64,000 bases of DNA from Azonexus sp. (GCF_023150235.1 NZ_JAKLLH010000006.1:62001-126000), one strand, 5' to 3'. Counted from the first letter of the stretch, positions 18,602 through 27,994 are shown. A program made the numbers and translations. The notes: a model not told the origin generated them from the letters alone.

Positions 18602-20602
18602 ATGTCGCATCGTCCAACCTCGGTCGCGACCAGGCTCATCCTGGTCATGGCCAGCGGTATCGCCCTGCTGCTCGGCAGCGCCGCCGCCGGCCTCTCGCAA
18701 TACCTGAGCGAAAAACTCGAAGCTCGCGCCAACACCTCGCTGCAAACCGCCAACCGGCAGATCGTTGACATGATCGACGCCTACAACCAGGCGCTGAAGG
18801 GTGAAATCCGCCGACTCAACCGGATTTTTGCCAGTCATTACGGCGAGACTTTCAGCCGCACCGACAAGGGCGAACTCTTCCACGGCCAGCAGTTGATCGG
18901 CTTCGAGAGTACAAGCATTCCCGACCGTTTCACCCAGCTGACCGGCTCCTACGCAACGGTTCTGACACGCCAGGGCGAGGATTTCGTGCGCACGGCAACC
19001 TCGATCAAGGACGACAAGGGCGAACGCGCATCGGGGACCTCTCTGGGCAGGGAACATCCAGCCACGGCCGTGCTGCTGCGCGGCGAGGCCTATACCGGCA
19101 AGGCGCGCATGCTCGGGCGCGATGTCATGACCCACTATCAGCCGATTCTCGACGGCAGCAAGCAGGTCGTCGGCGCCTTCTTCACCGGTATCGATTTTTC
19201 GGCCGGATTGACGGAACTGCGCAAGAAGGTCTTCTCGGTCAAGGTCGGAACCACCGGCTACTCCTACGCCCTCGATGCCGGCAAGGACAAGGGTTTGCTC
19301 ACCATGCACCCCAAGATCGAGGGCCAGTCGCTGCTCAATGCCAAGGGCGCGCGCGGAGAGGAATTTGTCAGGGAGATGCTGGAACGCAAGGACGGGATCG
19401 TTTACTACTGGTGGCAGAATCCGGACGAAAGCGAAGCCCGGAAAAAGATCGTCATCTTCAATCACTACCCGGAATGGAACTGGATCGTCGCTTCCGGCAG
19501 CTACCTGGATGAATTCAACGCCGAGAGCAAGGACGTGATGTATCTCTTGCTGGGCAGTGCCGCCCTGCTGATCCTGCTGATTGTCGGCACCCTGTGGTGG
19601 ACCGTGCGACGCTGGATCGCGCAGCCGCTCGACGGTGCGGTACGGATTGCCAACAACATCGCCGCCGGCGACTTCACCAACCGCATCGAAGCCCACGGCA
19701 ACGACGAGATTGGACGCCTTTTGCATGCCTTTGCCGCCATGCAGGAGGAGTTGCGCCGGCTGATGCAGCAAATCCGCCAGGCCGCCGACCAGGTGGCAAG
19801 CAACACCGAGCAGCTCAAGGCTTCCGCCGGCGATGTGGCCAGCTGCTCGCATGAGCAGAGCGACGCCATCACCAGCATGGCCGCTTCGGTTGAGCAGATG
19901 AGCAGCAGCATCATGCTGATCTCCGACAATGCCGGAGAAGCCGAACGCATTGCCCAGGCGTCGGTGAGCAAGGCCAGGGAAAGCACGGCGATCATCGATA
20001 ACGCTGTGGCGGCCATGGGGCGGATCGCCGACACCGTGCGCGAAACGGCGCAAACGGTGGAAACCCTGGGCACCCACTCGGAATCGATTTCAAGCATCGC
20101 CGGCACCATCCGCGAGATTGCCGACCAGACCAACCTGCTCGCGCTCAATGCCGCCATCGAAGCGGCGCGTGCCGGCGAACAGGGGCGCGGCTTTGCCGTG
20201 GTCGCTGACGAAGTGCGCAAGCTGGCCGAACGCACCGCGGTATCGACACACGAAATCAGTGGTCTGATCGGCGCCATCCAGGCCGGCACGCGCGCCGCCG
20301 TTGGCAAGATGAATCAGGGAGTTGCCGAAGTGGGCCAGGGCGTGGAACTGGCATCCACCGCCACCGAGTCGATCCAGGCCATGCACGCCGGCGCCGAGAG
20401 CGTCAGCCGGGCCGTGGCCGGCATCAACGAGGCCATCCGCGAACAAAGCACGGCCAGCCATACCGTTGCCAGCGGTGTTGAACAGATTGCCGACAAGGTT
20501 GAACAAAACTCCACCGAGGCACAGAACACGGCCGCGGCAGCCGACCAACTGCAGGAACTGGCCGGACGCCTGCACGCCAACGTCGGGCGTTTCCGTATTT
20601 AG
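18602..20602 (+). CDS. Methyl-accepting chemotaxis protein with double Cache sensor
   Basis: This is a 666-residue transmembrane chemoreceptor. TM1 (about 8-30) is followed by a large periplasmic Cache_3/Cache_2 region (about 35-305, including [22 protein letters not shown] and [34 protein letters not shown]). TM2 (about 312-335), HAMP and the cytoplasmic signalling helix follow. The hairpin tip [26 protein letters not shown] is intact. Cache domains of this type often bind organic acids or other small metabolites, but the ligand cannot be predicted. GGAGGAG precedes the ATG. The upstream FNR-like site suggests anaerobic expression. No CheR/CheB-tethering pentapeptide is present at the C-terminus (ends GRFRI). 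Confidence 0.93.
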   Translation: MSHRPTSVATRLILVMASGIALLLGSAAAGLSQYLSEKLEARANTSLQTANRQIVDMIDAYNQALKGEIRRLNRIFASHYGETFSRTDKGELFHGQQLIGFESTSIPDRFTQLTGSYATVLTRQGEDFVRTATSIKDDKGERASGTSLGREHPATAVLLRGEAYTGKARMLGRDVMTHYQPILDGSKQVVGAFFTGIDFSAGLTELRKKVFSVKVGTTGYSYALDAGKDKGLLTMHPKIEGQSLLNAKGARGEEFVREMLERKDGIVYYWWQNPDESEARKKIVIFNHYPEWNWIVASGSYLDEFNAESKDVMYLLLGSAALLILLIVGTLWWTVRRWIAQPLDGAVRIANNIAAGDFTNRIEAHGNDEIGRLLHAFAAMQEELRRLMQQIRQAADQVASNTEQLKASAGDVASCSHEQSDAITSMAASVEQMSSSIMLISDNAGEAERIAQASVSKARESTAIIDNAVAAMGRIADTVRETAQTVETLGTHSESISSIAGTIREIADQTNLLALNAAIEAARAGEQGRGFAVVADEVRKLAERTAVSTHEISGLIGAIQAGTRAAVGKMNQGVAEVGQGVELASTATESIQAMHAGAESVSRAVAGINEAIREQSTASHTVASGVEQIADKVEQNSTEAQNTAAAADQLQELAGRLHANVGRFRI

Positions 20603-20627
20603 CCGCCGGGCGAACCGGAGCAGAAAT

Positions 20628-20661
20628 TTGCCGAATTCACGGTCGACCGTGAATTCGGCAA
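20628..20661. repeat. 34-bp perfect palindrome of the GGTCGACCGT family between convergent genes
   Basis: The left arm TTGCCGAATTCACGGTC (20628-20644) is exactly mirrored by GACCGTGAATTCGGCAA (20645-20661), with no loop. It lies between the chemoreceptor and the convergent mnmA gene and could act as a bidirectional terminator. The core CACGGTCGACCGTG is the shared repeat. Confidence 0.9.
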
Positions 20662-20712
20662 GAAATCACCGGCGTCGCCCGCCGGCGCGACCTTCCCCGA
20701 AGGGCGTGGTTT

Positions 20713-21834
20713 TCAGCGGATGACACCGCCGCCCAGGCAAACCCGGCTTTCATAGACCACCACCGACTGCCCCGGCGTCAAGGCCCATTGCGGCTCGGCA
20801 AAATGAATTTCGCACTCGCCGCCACCGACCCGCTCGATCTCGCACGGCTGGTCGGCGGTACGGTAACGCGGCTTGGCGGTATACACCCAATGGGGATGCG
20901 GATCGCGGCCGGCGACCCAGCTCAACTGCTCGGCAACCAGGGTGCTACGCAGCAAGGCCGGATGGTCGTGCCCCTGGACCACGTAGAGAACGTTCTTGTC
21001 CATGTCCTTGCCGGCAACGAACCAGGCATCGTGATCGCCGCCGCCGGGGTGCCCCTTTTCCTTGACCCCGCCGATATGCAGACCTTTGCGCTGGCCGATG
21101 GTGTGGTACATCAGGCCGTCGTGTTCGCCCATCGGCTTGCCGTCGTCGAGACGGCGGATCTCGCCCTTCTTGGGCGGCAGGTAGCGGGCGAGGAAATCCT
21201 TGAACGGACGCTCGCCGATGAAGCAGATCCCGGTCGAATCCTTCTTGGCGGCGACGTGCAAACCTTCGGCCTCGGCGATCCTGCGCACTTCGCGCTTGTA
21301 GAGATCGGCGAGCGGAAACAGGGTTTTTGACAACTGCGTCTGGTTCAGGCGATAGAGGAAATAGCTCTGGTCCTTGGTCCCGTCCTCAGCCTTGAGCAGT
21401 TGGAACTCGCCGTTGAACTCGCGCACGCCGGCATAGTGGCCGGTGGCGATCTTGTCGGCGCCTAGCTGCAGGGCGTGATCGAGGAAGGCCTTGAACTTGA
21501 TTTCGGAGTTGCACAGGATGTCCGGGTTCGGCGTCCGTCCGGCCTGGTACTCGCGCAGGAACTCGGCGAACACCCGCTCGCGGTACTCGGCGGCAAAATT
21601 GACCACTTCGACATCGATCCCGATCCGGTCGGCGACGCTCATCACGTCGATCAGATCCTGGCGCGACGAGCAATATTCCTCGGTATCGTCGTCTTCCCAG
21701 TTTTTCATGAACAGGCCGACGACGTTCCAGCCCTGGCGCTTGAGCAGCAGAGCGGCGACCGACGAATCGACCCCGCCCGACAAACCCACCACCACCGTTC
21801 CTTTTTTACCCATGTTTTTGTCCATCTCAGACAT
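20713..21834 (-). CDS. mnmA: tRNA-specific 2-thiouridylase MnmA
   Basis: MnmA thiolates U34 of tRNA-Lys, -Glu and -Gln. The 373-residue protein has the PP-loop [15 protein letters not shown] near the N-terminus. The catalytic Cys pair is in [12 protein letters not shown] and [10 protein letters not shown]. The tRNA-binding region includes [10 protein letters not shown], and the C-terminal beta-barrel ends [12 protein letters not shown]. Two further in-frame ATGs (21825 and 21813) are also possible starts. The 5' end overlaps the stop of the upstream secreted-protein gene by 8 bp. Confidence 0.97.
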   Translation of the reverse strand: MSEMDKNMGKKGTVVVGLSGGVDSSVAALLLKRQGWNVVGLFMKNWEDDDTEEYCSSRQDLIDVMSVADRIGIDVEVVNFAAEYRERVFAEFLREYQAGRTPNPDILCNSEIKFKAFLDHALQLGADKIATGHYAGVREFNGEFQLLKAEDGTKDQSYFLYRLNQTQLSKTLFPLADLYKREVRRIAEAEGLHVAAKKDSTGICFIGERPFKDFLARYLPPKKGEIRRLDDGKPMGEHDGLMYHTIGQRKGLHIGGVKEKGHPGGGDHDAWFVAGKDMDKNVLYVVQGHDHPALLRSTLVAEQLSWVAGRDPHPHWVYTAKPRYRTADQPCEIERVGGGECEIHFAEPQWALTPGQSVVVYESRVCLGGGVIR

Positions 21835-22378
21835 CGGGCCCAGCCCCTTTCTTCCATTCCTCCAGCGGCAAAATCACCGCCGGCTCTCCATTATCGACAA
21901 ACCAGCTATCGACCACATAGCGTGCATCACCATCGAGCGCCTCAATCTGCGCCGCCCAATGATTCTCGACCAGCCCCAGCCAGGCACGGCTGACCGGCGC
22001 CAGGACGCGGTGGTAGCGCAAGGCGCCGTAGCGCGCCAGCAACTGCAGAAAGCGCGTCGTCGTGGTCGAGTGGTCGAGACAATCCATTCTGCCGGGAACG
22101 CTGCCATCGGCGTAGTTCCCGCCGCGGTCGTTGCGGACCTCCGACTGCTCGCCAGCCCAGCGGTAGAGCATCCCGATCGCCCCGGCCAAGATTTTTCGCT
22201 CGTTTTCGGCGTCGACCGCAAGCGCCAGACTCCGCCCCAATTGCAGCAGCCGTGCCGACGAAAAAATCACCTCGTCCTGCACCACGCAACCGTATCCGTG
22301 GCACACCGGCACCCGCACCTCGGCCACCGCCACCCCCGGCAGCACCAGGCACAGCCATGCGAGCGCCGCCCACTGCAT
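21827..22378 (-). CDS. Secreted protein with transglutaminase-like Cys-His-Asp pattern, function unknown
   Basis: This 183-residue product has a signal peptide ([20 protein letters not shown]). The mature part contains [18 protein letters not shown], then [11 protein letters not shown], then [15 protein letters not shown]. The order Cys-at-helix-start, His-on-strand, Asp-on-next-strand is that of transglutaminase-like/BTLCP cysteine proteinases. The similarity is read by eye and has not been confirmed by a profile search. Two further Cys occur near the mature N-terminus (CHGYGC). It sits between nudJ (4-bp ATGA overlap) and mnmA (8-bp overlap), so the three genes are translationally coupled although functionally unlike. 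Its substrate is unknown. Confidence 0.6.
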   Translation of the reverse strand: MQWAALAWLCLVLPGVAVAEVRVPVCHGYGCVVQDEVIFSSARLLQLGRSLALAVDAENERKILAGAIGMLYRWAGEQSEVRNDRGGNYADGSVPGRMDCLDHSTTTTRFLQLLARYGALRYHRVLAPVSRAWLGLVENHWAAQIEALDGDARYVVDSWFVDNGEPAVILPLEEWKKGAGPDV

Positions 22379-22824
22379 CAGTCGTAATGCACCAGCAGAT
22401 CAAGCGGATAACGCCGCCCAGCCAGCGCATCCTCAATGCAGCGCAGGATCAGCGGACTGCGATGCCGCGCCTGCGTCGCCCTGACCTCGTCGAGACCAAG
22501 CCAGCGCGCAGCGACGATCCCGGCATCGAGCGGCCGCTGCGGTTCGTGCGCCAGCAGTTCGCCGCCGAAGGCAAAGCGCAGGTAGGTGACGTCCTTGGCC
22601 GGATGCTTCCAGTGGTAGATCCCGACCAGGTGGGTCGGGCGGAAGTGCCACGCGGTTTCTTCCAGTGCCTCGCGCACCACCGCATCGACCAGGCTCTCGC
22701 CTTCTTCCAGATGACCGGCCGGCTGATTGAAGGCGAGACCGTTGTCGGTCTCCTCCTCGACCAGCAGGAATTTGCCGTCGCGCTCGACGACGGCGGCGAC
22801 GGTCACGTTCGGTTTCCAGATCAT
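22378..22824 (-). CDS. nudJ: Nudix hydrolase (NudJ-like phosphatase)
   Basis: The 148-residue protein begins MIWKPNVTVAAVVERDGKFLLVEE and closely follows NudJ, which hydrolyses nucleoside di- and triphosphates and HMP-pyrophosphate. The Nudix box is GHLEEGESLVDAVVREALEE followed by TAW. The metal-binding Glu residues are present, but the usual Gly after EET is Ala. The start is ATG 22824, because an in-frame upstream TTG at 22839 lacks family support. It is first in the overlapping run nudJ - secreted protein - mnmA. Confidence 0.85.
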   Translation of the reverse strand: MIWKPNVTVAAVVERDGKFLLVEEETDNGLAFNQPAGHLEEGESLVDAVVREALEETAWHFRPTHLVGIYHWKHPAKDVTYLRFAFGGELLAHEPQRPLDAGIVAARWLGLDEVRATQARHRSPLILRCIEDALAGRRYPLDLLVHYD

Positions 22825-22894
22825 GAGGGCATTCCGCAAAGCAAAGGCGCTATTTTACCGGCGGAAGCAGCTAAAAAACGGCGGGAAAATCAGC

Positions 22895-22900
22895 TAAAAT
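22895..22900 (+). promoter_or_regulatory. Candidate -10 element of the ilvE promoter
   Basis: TAAAAT followed by GCCGCC lies 37 bp before the ilvE start. The same -10 context (TARAAT or TATAAT followed by a GC-rich start region) occurs before the GST gene, gloA and rpiA. The -35 element is not clear. Confidence 0.35.
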
Positions 22901-22936
22901 GCCGCCCTTTCATGTGAGCTTTTCGGAGAATCGACC

Positions 22937-23857
22937 ATGTCCATGTCGGATCGCGACGGATTCATTTGGCAGGATGGCAAACTCGTGCCCTGGCGCGAAG
23001 CCACCACCCATGTCCTCACCCACTCCCTGCACTACGGCATGGGCGTTTTCGAGGGCGTGCGCGCCTATAAAACCGAGCGTGGCACGGCGATTTTCCGTCT
23101 GGAAGATCACACCGACCGCCTGTTCAACTCGGCCCACATCTTCCAGATGCAAATGCCGTTCGACAAGGAAACGATCAACGAGGCGCAGAAGGAAGTGATC
23201 CGCGCCAATAACCTCGAATCCGGCTACATCCGCCCGATCGCCTTCTACGGCTCGGAAAAGCTCGGCGTCTCGCCGAAGGGCGCCAAAGTGCACGTCGCCA
23301 TCGCCGCCTGGCCTTGGGGCGCCTACCTCGGCGAGGAAGGCATGGAGCGCGGCATCCGCGTCAAGACCTCCAGCTTCACCCGCCACCACGTCAATATCTC
23401 GATGGTGCGCGCCAAGGCTTGCGGCCACTACATCAACTCGATCCTCGCCAACAACGAAGCGACCAACGACGGCTACGACGAAGCCATGCTGCTCGACCCG
23501 GAAGGCTATGTCGCCGAAGGCGCCGGCGAGAACCTGTTCATCGTCAAGAAGAACAAGCTGTACACCCCGGACCTGACCTCCTGCCTGGAAGGCATCACCC
23601 GTGCCACCGTGCTGCAACTGGCCGACGAACTCGGCCTGCAGGTGCTGGAAAAGCGCATCACCCGCGACGAAGTGTACGCCGCCGACGAAGCCTTCTTCAC
23701 CGGCACCGCCGCCGAAGTCACCCCGATCCGCGAACTCGACGGCCGCCAGATCGGCATCGGTCGCCGTGGCCCGGTCACCACCCAGATCCAGGCCAAGTAC
23801 TTCGACGTCGTGTATGGCCGTTCGGCCGAGCACGACAGCTGGCTGGCCTACGTCTAA
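22937..23857 (+). CDS. ilvE: Branched-chain amino acid aminotransferase
   Basis: This PLP-dependent fold-IV aminotransferase performs the last step of valine, leucine and isoleucine synthesis. At 306 residues it has the normal length. Characteristic segments are the N-terminal HYGMGVFEGVRAY, the PLP-Lys region SMVRAKACGHYINSILANNEA, and EGAGENLFIV with TSCLEGITRATVL binding the phosphate. The small zf-CHCC gene follows after 23 bp and is probably co-transcribed. Confidence 0.95.
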   Translation: MSMSDRDGFIWQDGKLVPWREATTHVLTHSLHYGMGVFEGVRAYKTERGTAIFRLEDHTDRLFNSAHIFQMQMPFDKETINEAQKEVIRANNLESGYIRPIAFYGSEKLGVSPKGAKVHVAIAAWPWGAYLGEEGMERGIRVKTSSFTRHHVNISMVRAKACGHYINSILANNEATNDGYDEAMLLDPEGYVAEGAGENLFIVKKNKLYTPDLTSCLEGITRATVLQLADELGLQVLEKRITRDEVYAADEAFFTGTAAEVTPIRELDGRQIGIGRRGPVTTQIQAKYFDVVYGRSAEHDSWLAYV

Positions 23858-23880
23858 TCACAAGAATCAGGGAGCTAACC

Positions 23881-24069
23881 ATGTCCGAGCAACGTACCGT
23901 CGAAGTCACCGCCCACGATCTGCCGCTGCACTGCCCGCGCCCGAACGATCCGCTGTGGTGCCAGCACCCGCGCGTCTTCCTCGACGTGCTGCACACCGGC
24001 CAAACCACCTGCCCGTACTGTGGCACCGAGTACGTGTTCACCGGCGAAAAGCCGAAGGGCGGACACTGA
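23881..24069 (+). CDS. Small zinc-finger protein (zf-CHCC family)
   Basis: The 62-residue protein carries the zf-CHCC pattern. A Cys-His pair lies in WCQHPRVFLDVLHTG, and CPYCG supplies two further Cys ligands. The family also includes the zinc-binding part of mitochondrial complex I subunit NDUFS6. Bacterial members are uncharacterised and usually sit beside ilvE or waaF genes in betaproteobacteria, as here. It is preceded by AGGGAG 7 nt before the ATG. It is too short for many automatic callers. Confidence 0.85.
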   Translation: MSEQRTVEVTAHDLPLHCPRPNDPLWCQHPRVFLDVLHTGQTTCPYCGTEYVFTGEKPKGGH

Positions 24070-24072
24070 TTG

Positions 24073-24153
24073 CAGGATTCAGGATTCAGGATTCAGGATC
24101 AAGAATAGCGTCCGCAGGATCACTGCCGACTCCCTCCTCGATCCTGAATCCTG
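24073..24153. repeat. CAGGATT tandem repeat with inverted copy
   Basis: Almost four copies of CAGGATT stand in tandem at 24073-24099. About 42 bp later the inverted sequence ATCCTGAATCCTG occurs at 24141-24153, with a further CCTGAATCTT after it. The two arms can form a long imperfect hairpin in the gap between the zinc-finger gene and waaF. It may act as a terminator/attenuator or be a mobile-repeat relic. Confidence 0.75.
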
Positions 24154-24174
24154 GCGCCTGAATCTTCATTCCAG

Positions 24175-25194
24175 ATGAAAGCCCTTATCGTCGCCCCTTC
24201 ATGGATTGGCGACACGATCATGGCGCAGCCGCTGTTTGCCCGGCTGCACGCCCTGCATCCCGGTCTGACCCTGGATGCCCTGGCGCCGCCTTGGGTAGCC
24301 CCGGTGTTGCGGCGCATGGGCGAAATCGACAGCGTGCTCGACAACCCCTTCGGCCACGGCGCACTGCGCCTGGGTGAGCGCTGGCGCCTCGGACGCGAAC
24401 TCGCCGAGCGCGGCCATGACGCCGCCTACGTCCTGCCCAACTCTTTGAAATCGGCGCTGATTCCGGCTTTCGCCGGGATTCCGCTGCGCATCGGCTTCAC
24501 CGGCGAAGCACGCTACGGCCTGCTCAACCGCCGCCACCGCCTCGACAAGGTGGCCCTGCCGCTGATGGTCGAACGCTTCGCGCAGCTGGCGGAAATGCCC
24601 GGCACGCCGCTGCCGCGCCCGGTTTCCCCGCCGCGACTACGGTCGACCGTGGTCGAGCAACAAAATACCCTGCAGCAACTGGGGATCGAGCGCCCGGCCA
24701 AAATCGCCGCCTTCTGCCCCGGCGCGGAATACGGCCCGGCCAAGCGCTGGCCGGCGGCGCACTTCGCCGAACTGGCCCGCCGCCTGGCCGCCGACGGCTA
24801 TGCCATCTGGCTTTTCGGCTCAAGCAAGGACCAGGCGATTGCCGATGAAATCGACCACCTCGCCCCCGGACTAAGCCGCAAGCTATGCGGGGCAACCAGC
24901 CTCGACCAGGCCATCGACCTGCTGGCACTCGCCGATCTGGTGGTCTGCAACGACTCCGGGCTGATGCACGTTGCCGCCGCCCTCGACCGACCGCTGGTGG
25001 CGCTCTACGGCTCCTCTTCCCCCGGCTTCACGCCGCCGCTATCGACCGAAGCGGAAATCCTCAGCCTCGGACTCGACTGCGGCCCGTGTTTCAAACGCGA
25101 CTGCCCACTGGGTCACCTCGATTGCCTCAAGCGCCTGACACCGGAAGCCGTACACGCGGCCTGTCGTCGGCGCCTCGCTTCCCGACCTGAATGA
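24175..25194 (+). CDS. waaF: ADP-heptose:LPS heptosyltransferase II
   Basis: This GT9 glycosyltransferase adds the second heptose to the LPS inner core. The 339-residue protein starts MKALIVAPSWIGDTIMAQPLF, the typical WaaF N-terminus. It contains FCPGAEYGPAKRWPAAHFAELA (WaaF signature region), CNDSGLMHVAAALDRPLVALYGSSSPGFTPP and a conserved Cys cluster near the C-terminus (DCGPCFKRDCPLGHLDCL). A copy of the local repeat GGTCGACCGTGG lies in frame at 24641-24652, encoding part of RSTVVEQ in the inter-domain region. The stop overlaps the next gene by 4 bp. Confidence 0.94.
   Translation: MKALIVAPSWIGDTIMAQPLFARLHALHPGLTLDALAPPWVAPVLRRMGEIDSVLDNPFGHGALRLGERWRLGRELAERGHDAAYVLPNSLKSALIPAFAGIPLRIGFTGEARYGLLNRRHRLDKVALPLMVERFAQLAEMPGTPLPRPVSPPRLRSTVVEQQNTLQQLGIERPAKIAAFCPGAEYGPAKRWPAAHFAELARRLAADGYAIWLFGSSKDQAIADEIDHLAPGLSRKLCGATSLDQAIDLLALADLVVCNDSGLMHVAAALDRPLVALYGSSSPGFTPPLSTEAEILSLGLDCGPCFKRDCPLGHLDCLKRLTPEAVHAACRRRLASRPE
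24641..24652. repeat. GGTCGACCGTGG repeat core inside waaF
   Basis: GGTCGACCGT preceded by TAC is a one-sided match to the CACGGTCGACCGTG palindrome. It lies in frame between the two Rossmann domains of the heptosyltransferase. Confidence 0.7.
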
Positions 25195-25619
25195 CCCCGC
25201 CTCGCCACGCCACCCCCGAAGACGCGGAACGCGCTTTTTACGAAGCCATCATCCAGAGCGATACGGGCCAGTTGATGCAATGCTGGTCGGACGACGACGA
25301 AACCCTCTGCATCCATCCTACCGGCGTGCGCATCGAGGGTAATCCAGCCATCGGTGCCAGCTGGCGGGCGATTTTTGCCAGCGCCAGGCTACGCGTGCAA
25401 CCGGAGTTGATCAAGCACTGGCAGAGCGGTGTGCTGGCCATCCACCACCTGACCGAATACCTGTTCGTCGGCGACGATCCCAACCCGCACGGACCGCTCT
25501 ACGTCACCCATGTCTTTGCCCGTGGCGGCAACGGCTGGCGTCTGATCTGCCGGCATGCCTCGGCCGCCGACGACGCGCACCAGGCGATGGTCGACGCCCG
25601 GCCGCACACCCTGCATTGA
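25191..25619 (+). CDS. SnoaL/NTF2-like small protein
   Basis: The 142-residue protein has the NTF2-like cone fold pattern: an N-terminal helix (EDAERAFYEAIIQSDTGQLMQCWSDDD), then CIHPTGVRIEGNPAIGASWRAIF, and strands ending GNGWRLICRHAS. It resembles the SnoaL-like/YybH group. A catalytic or ligand-binding role is possible but unknown. Overlaps of 4 bp with waaF and 4 bp with the following hydrolase place it in one translationally coupled unit. Confidence 0.75.
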   Translation: MTPPRHATPEDAERAFYEAIIQSDTGQLMQCWSDDDETLCIHPTGVRIEGNPAIGASWRAIFASARLRVQPELIKHWQSGVLAIHHLTEYLFVGDDPNPHGPLYVTHVFARGGNGWRLICRHASAADDAHQAMVDARPHTLH

Positions 25620-26590
25620 CCACCCCGCCGTCGTTCCCCCCTTACCGCGCGCCGCGCTGGTTGCCCGACGGCCACAGCCAGACGCTGTGGCCGCTGCTGA
25701 TCAAGCCACGCCCGCTGCCCTTGCGGCGCGAACGCTGGACCGCGCCGGACGGCGATTTCATCGACGTGGACTGGCTCGACGGCCCGGCCGATGCACCGCT
25801 GCTGGTACTTTTTCACGGACTCGAAGGCAGTTCGCGCAGCCATTACGCGATCGCCACCGCCCGCGCCTGCCGGCAACAAGGCTGGCGCCTGGCGCTGCCG
25901 CATTTTCGCGGCTGCTCGGGCGAGCTCAACCAGCGCCCGCGCGCCTACCATTCGGGCGATTCGGCCGAGATCGACTGGATCCTGCGCCGCCTGCAGACGC
26001 TGAACGGCGACCGTCCGGTGCACGCCGCCGGGGTCTCGCTGGGCGGCAACGCATTGCTCAAATGGGCTGGCGAACAAGGTCCGGCCGCCGGCGGACGGGT
26101 AACCGGTGTCGCCGCCTTCTGCCCGCCGCTCGACCTGGCGGCCTGCGGTCACGCACTGGCCCGCGGCTTCAACCGGATCTACACCCGCCACTTCCTGAAT
26201 ACGCTGAAGCAGACTTCGGCCTGCCGCCTGCAGCGTTTCCCCGGCCTTTTCGACCGCCAGCGCATGCTGCGCGCCGGCAACCTGTGGCAATTCGACGATG
26301 CCGTCACTGGGCCAGTGCATGGTTTTACCGGCGCCGACGACTATTGGCGGCAAAGTTCGGCCAAGGCCTGGCTGCGCCACATCGCCATTCCGACACTCAC
26401 GGTCAACCCGCAAAACGACCCATTTTTACCGGCCAGCGCATTACCGAAGGCCGATGAGGTGAGCCCGACGGTACGCCTCGAACAACCCGCCAGCGGCGGC
26501 CACGTCGGCTTCGTCGGCGGCCCTTTTCCCGGCCGTCTGGACTGGCTGCCGCAAAGACTCTTACACTTCTTTCTTCACGAAACGACCTAG
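25616..26590 (+). CDS. Alpha/beta hydrolase, YheT family
   Basis: The 324-residue protein matches the YheT/AB-hydrolase 4 family. Features are the N-terminal PPYRAPRWLPDGHSQTLWP, the oxyanion region VLFHGLEGSSRSHY, the nucleophile elbow GVSLGGNALLKW, and the late Asp (NPQNDPFLP) and His (GGHVGFVGG). Start codon TTG 25616 overlaps the stop of the preceding gene (TTGA). A downstream ATG is not available near the conserved N-terminus, so TTG is preferred. Substrate is unknown and an esterase role is likely. Confidence 0.85.
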   Translation: MTTPPSFPPYRAPRWLPDGHSQTLWPLLIKPRPLPLRRERWTAPDGDFIDVDWLDGPADAPLLVLFHGLEGSSRSHYAIATARACRQQGWRLALPHFRGCSGELNQRPRAYHSGDSAEIDWILRRLQTLNGDRPVHAAGVSLGGNALLKWAGEQGPAAGGRVTGVAAFCPPLDLAACGHALARGFNRIYTRHFLNTLKQTSACRLQRFPGLFDRQRMLRAGNLWQFDDAVTGPVHGFTGADDYWRQSSAKAWLRHIAIPTLTVNPQNDPFLPASALPKADEVSPTVRLEQPASGGHVGFVGGPFPGRLDWLPQRLLHFFLHETT

Positions 26591-26602
26591 ATCGAGCCCA
26601 TC

Positions 26603-27991
26603 ATGAGCCAGACTGCATCCTCCCTGCCCGCTGAAATTTTCAAGGCCTACGACATTCGCGGCATCGTCGGCAAATCGCTGACCGCCGAGGTCGTTCGCCA
26701 GATCGGCCAGGCGCTGGGTTCGCTTGCCGCCGAACAGGGGCAAAGCGCGATTGCCGTCGGCCGCGACGGCCGCCTCTCCGGCCCGGAACTCGCCGGCGCG
26801 CTGATGGACGGCATCTGCGCCGCCGGCGTCGACGCCATCGACATCGGCTGCGTGCCGACCCCGGTTACCTATTTCGCGGCCTACGAACTCGGCTGCCACT
26901 CCTGTGTTTCGGTCACCGGCAGCCACAACCCGCCCGACTACAACGGCCTGAAGATGGTGATCGGCGGCACCACGCTGGCCCTCGACGCGATCCAGCAACT
27001 CAAGGCACGGATCGAAGCCGGCGACCTCAAGCACGGCCAGGGCCAACGCCGCAGCGCCGACGTCAAGGCCGCCTACGTCGACAAAATCGTCGGTGACGTC
27101 AAACTCGCCCGGCCGCTGAAAATCGTCATGGACTGCGGCAACGGCGTTGCCGGCGCCGTCGCCCCCGAACTGTTCGCCCGTCTCGGCTGCGAGATCGTGC
27201 CGCTCTACTGCGAAGTCGACGGCAACTTCCCCAACCACCACCCGGACCCGTCCAAGCCGGAAAACCTGGCCGACGTGATCCGCTGCCTGCGCGAAACCGA
27301 CGCCGAAATCGGCATCGCCTTCGACGGCGACGGTGACCGTCTCGGCGTCGTCACCAAGGATGGCGAGATCATCTACCCGGACCGCCAGCTGATGCTCTTC
27401 GCCGCTGATGTGCTCTCCCGCGTCCCCGGCGGCACGATCATTTACGACGTCAAATGCACGCGGCTCCTCGCCGACTGGATCCGCCAGCATGGTGGCCAAC
27501 CGCTGATGTGGAACACCGGCCACGCGCTGGTCAAGGCCAAGCTCAAGGAAACCGGCGCCCCGCTGGCCGGCGAGATGTCCGGCCACACCTTTTTCAAGGA
27601 ACGCTGGTACGGCTTCGACGATGGCTTGTACACCGGCGCCCGCCTGCTCGAAATCCTGGCCCGCGCCGCCGATGCCAACCCGATCCTGAAAAACCTGCCT
27701 CAATCGCCGTCGACCCCGGAAATCAACATCAAGATGGCCGAGGGCGAACCCTTCGCGCTGATCGACAAGCTCAAGGCCGAAGCCCGCTTCGAAGATGCCC
27801 GCGAAATCATCACCATCGACGGTTTGCGGGTAGAATATGCCGACGGTTTCGGCCTGGCCCGACCGTCGAATACCACCCCGGTCGTGGTGCTGCGTTTCGA
27901 GGCAGATGATCCGGCAGCCCTGGAACGCATCCAGAATGCTTTCCGCTCCGCCCTTCGCGCCGCCTGGCCAGGGATCGCGCTGCCCTTCTGA
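26603..27991 (+). CDS. algC: Phosphomannomutase/phosphoglucomutase
   Basis: This alpha-D-phosphohexomutase supplies mannose 1-phosphate and glucose 1-phosphate for LPS core, O-antigen and exopolysaccharide. The 462-residue protein has all four family motifs: the phospho-Ser loop SVTGSHNPPDYNGLK, the metal loop FDGDGDRLGV, the sugar loop GEMSGHTFFKE and the phosphate loop near the C-terminus (RPSNTTPVVVLR). It is close to Pseudomonas AlgC in length and motif spelling. Context with rfb genes 5 kb away fits a supply role for nucleotide sugars. Confidence 0.93.
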   Translation: MSQTASSLPAEIFKAYDIRGIVGKSLTAEVVRQIGQALGSLAAEQGQSAIAVGRDGRLSGPELAGALMDGICAAGVDAIDIGCVPTPVTYFAAYELGCHSCVSVTGSHNPPDYNGLKMVIGGTTLALDAIQQLKARIEAGDLKHGQGQRRSADVKAAYVDKIVGDVKLARPLKIVMDCGNGVAGAVAPELFARLGCEIVPLYCEVDGNFPNHHPDPSKPENLADVIRCLRETDAEIGIAFDGDGDRLGVVTKDGEIIYPDRQLMLFAADVLSRVPGGTIIYDVKCTRLLADWIRQHGGQPLMWNTGHALVKAKLKETGAPLAGEMSGHTFFKERWYGFDDGLYTGARLLEILARAADANPILKNLPQSPSTPEINIKMAEGEPFALIDKLKAEARFEDAREIITIDGLRVEYADGFGLARPSNTTPVVVLRFEADDPAALERIQNAFRSALRAAWPGIALPF

Positions 27992-27994
27992 GTC

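Noticed and set aside
24073-24153. CAGGATT repeats as a CRISPR array
   Set aside because: Units are 7 bp, without spacers or cas genes.
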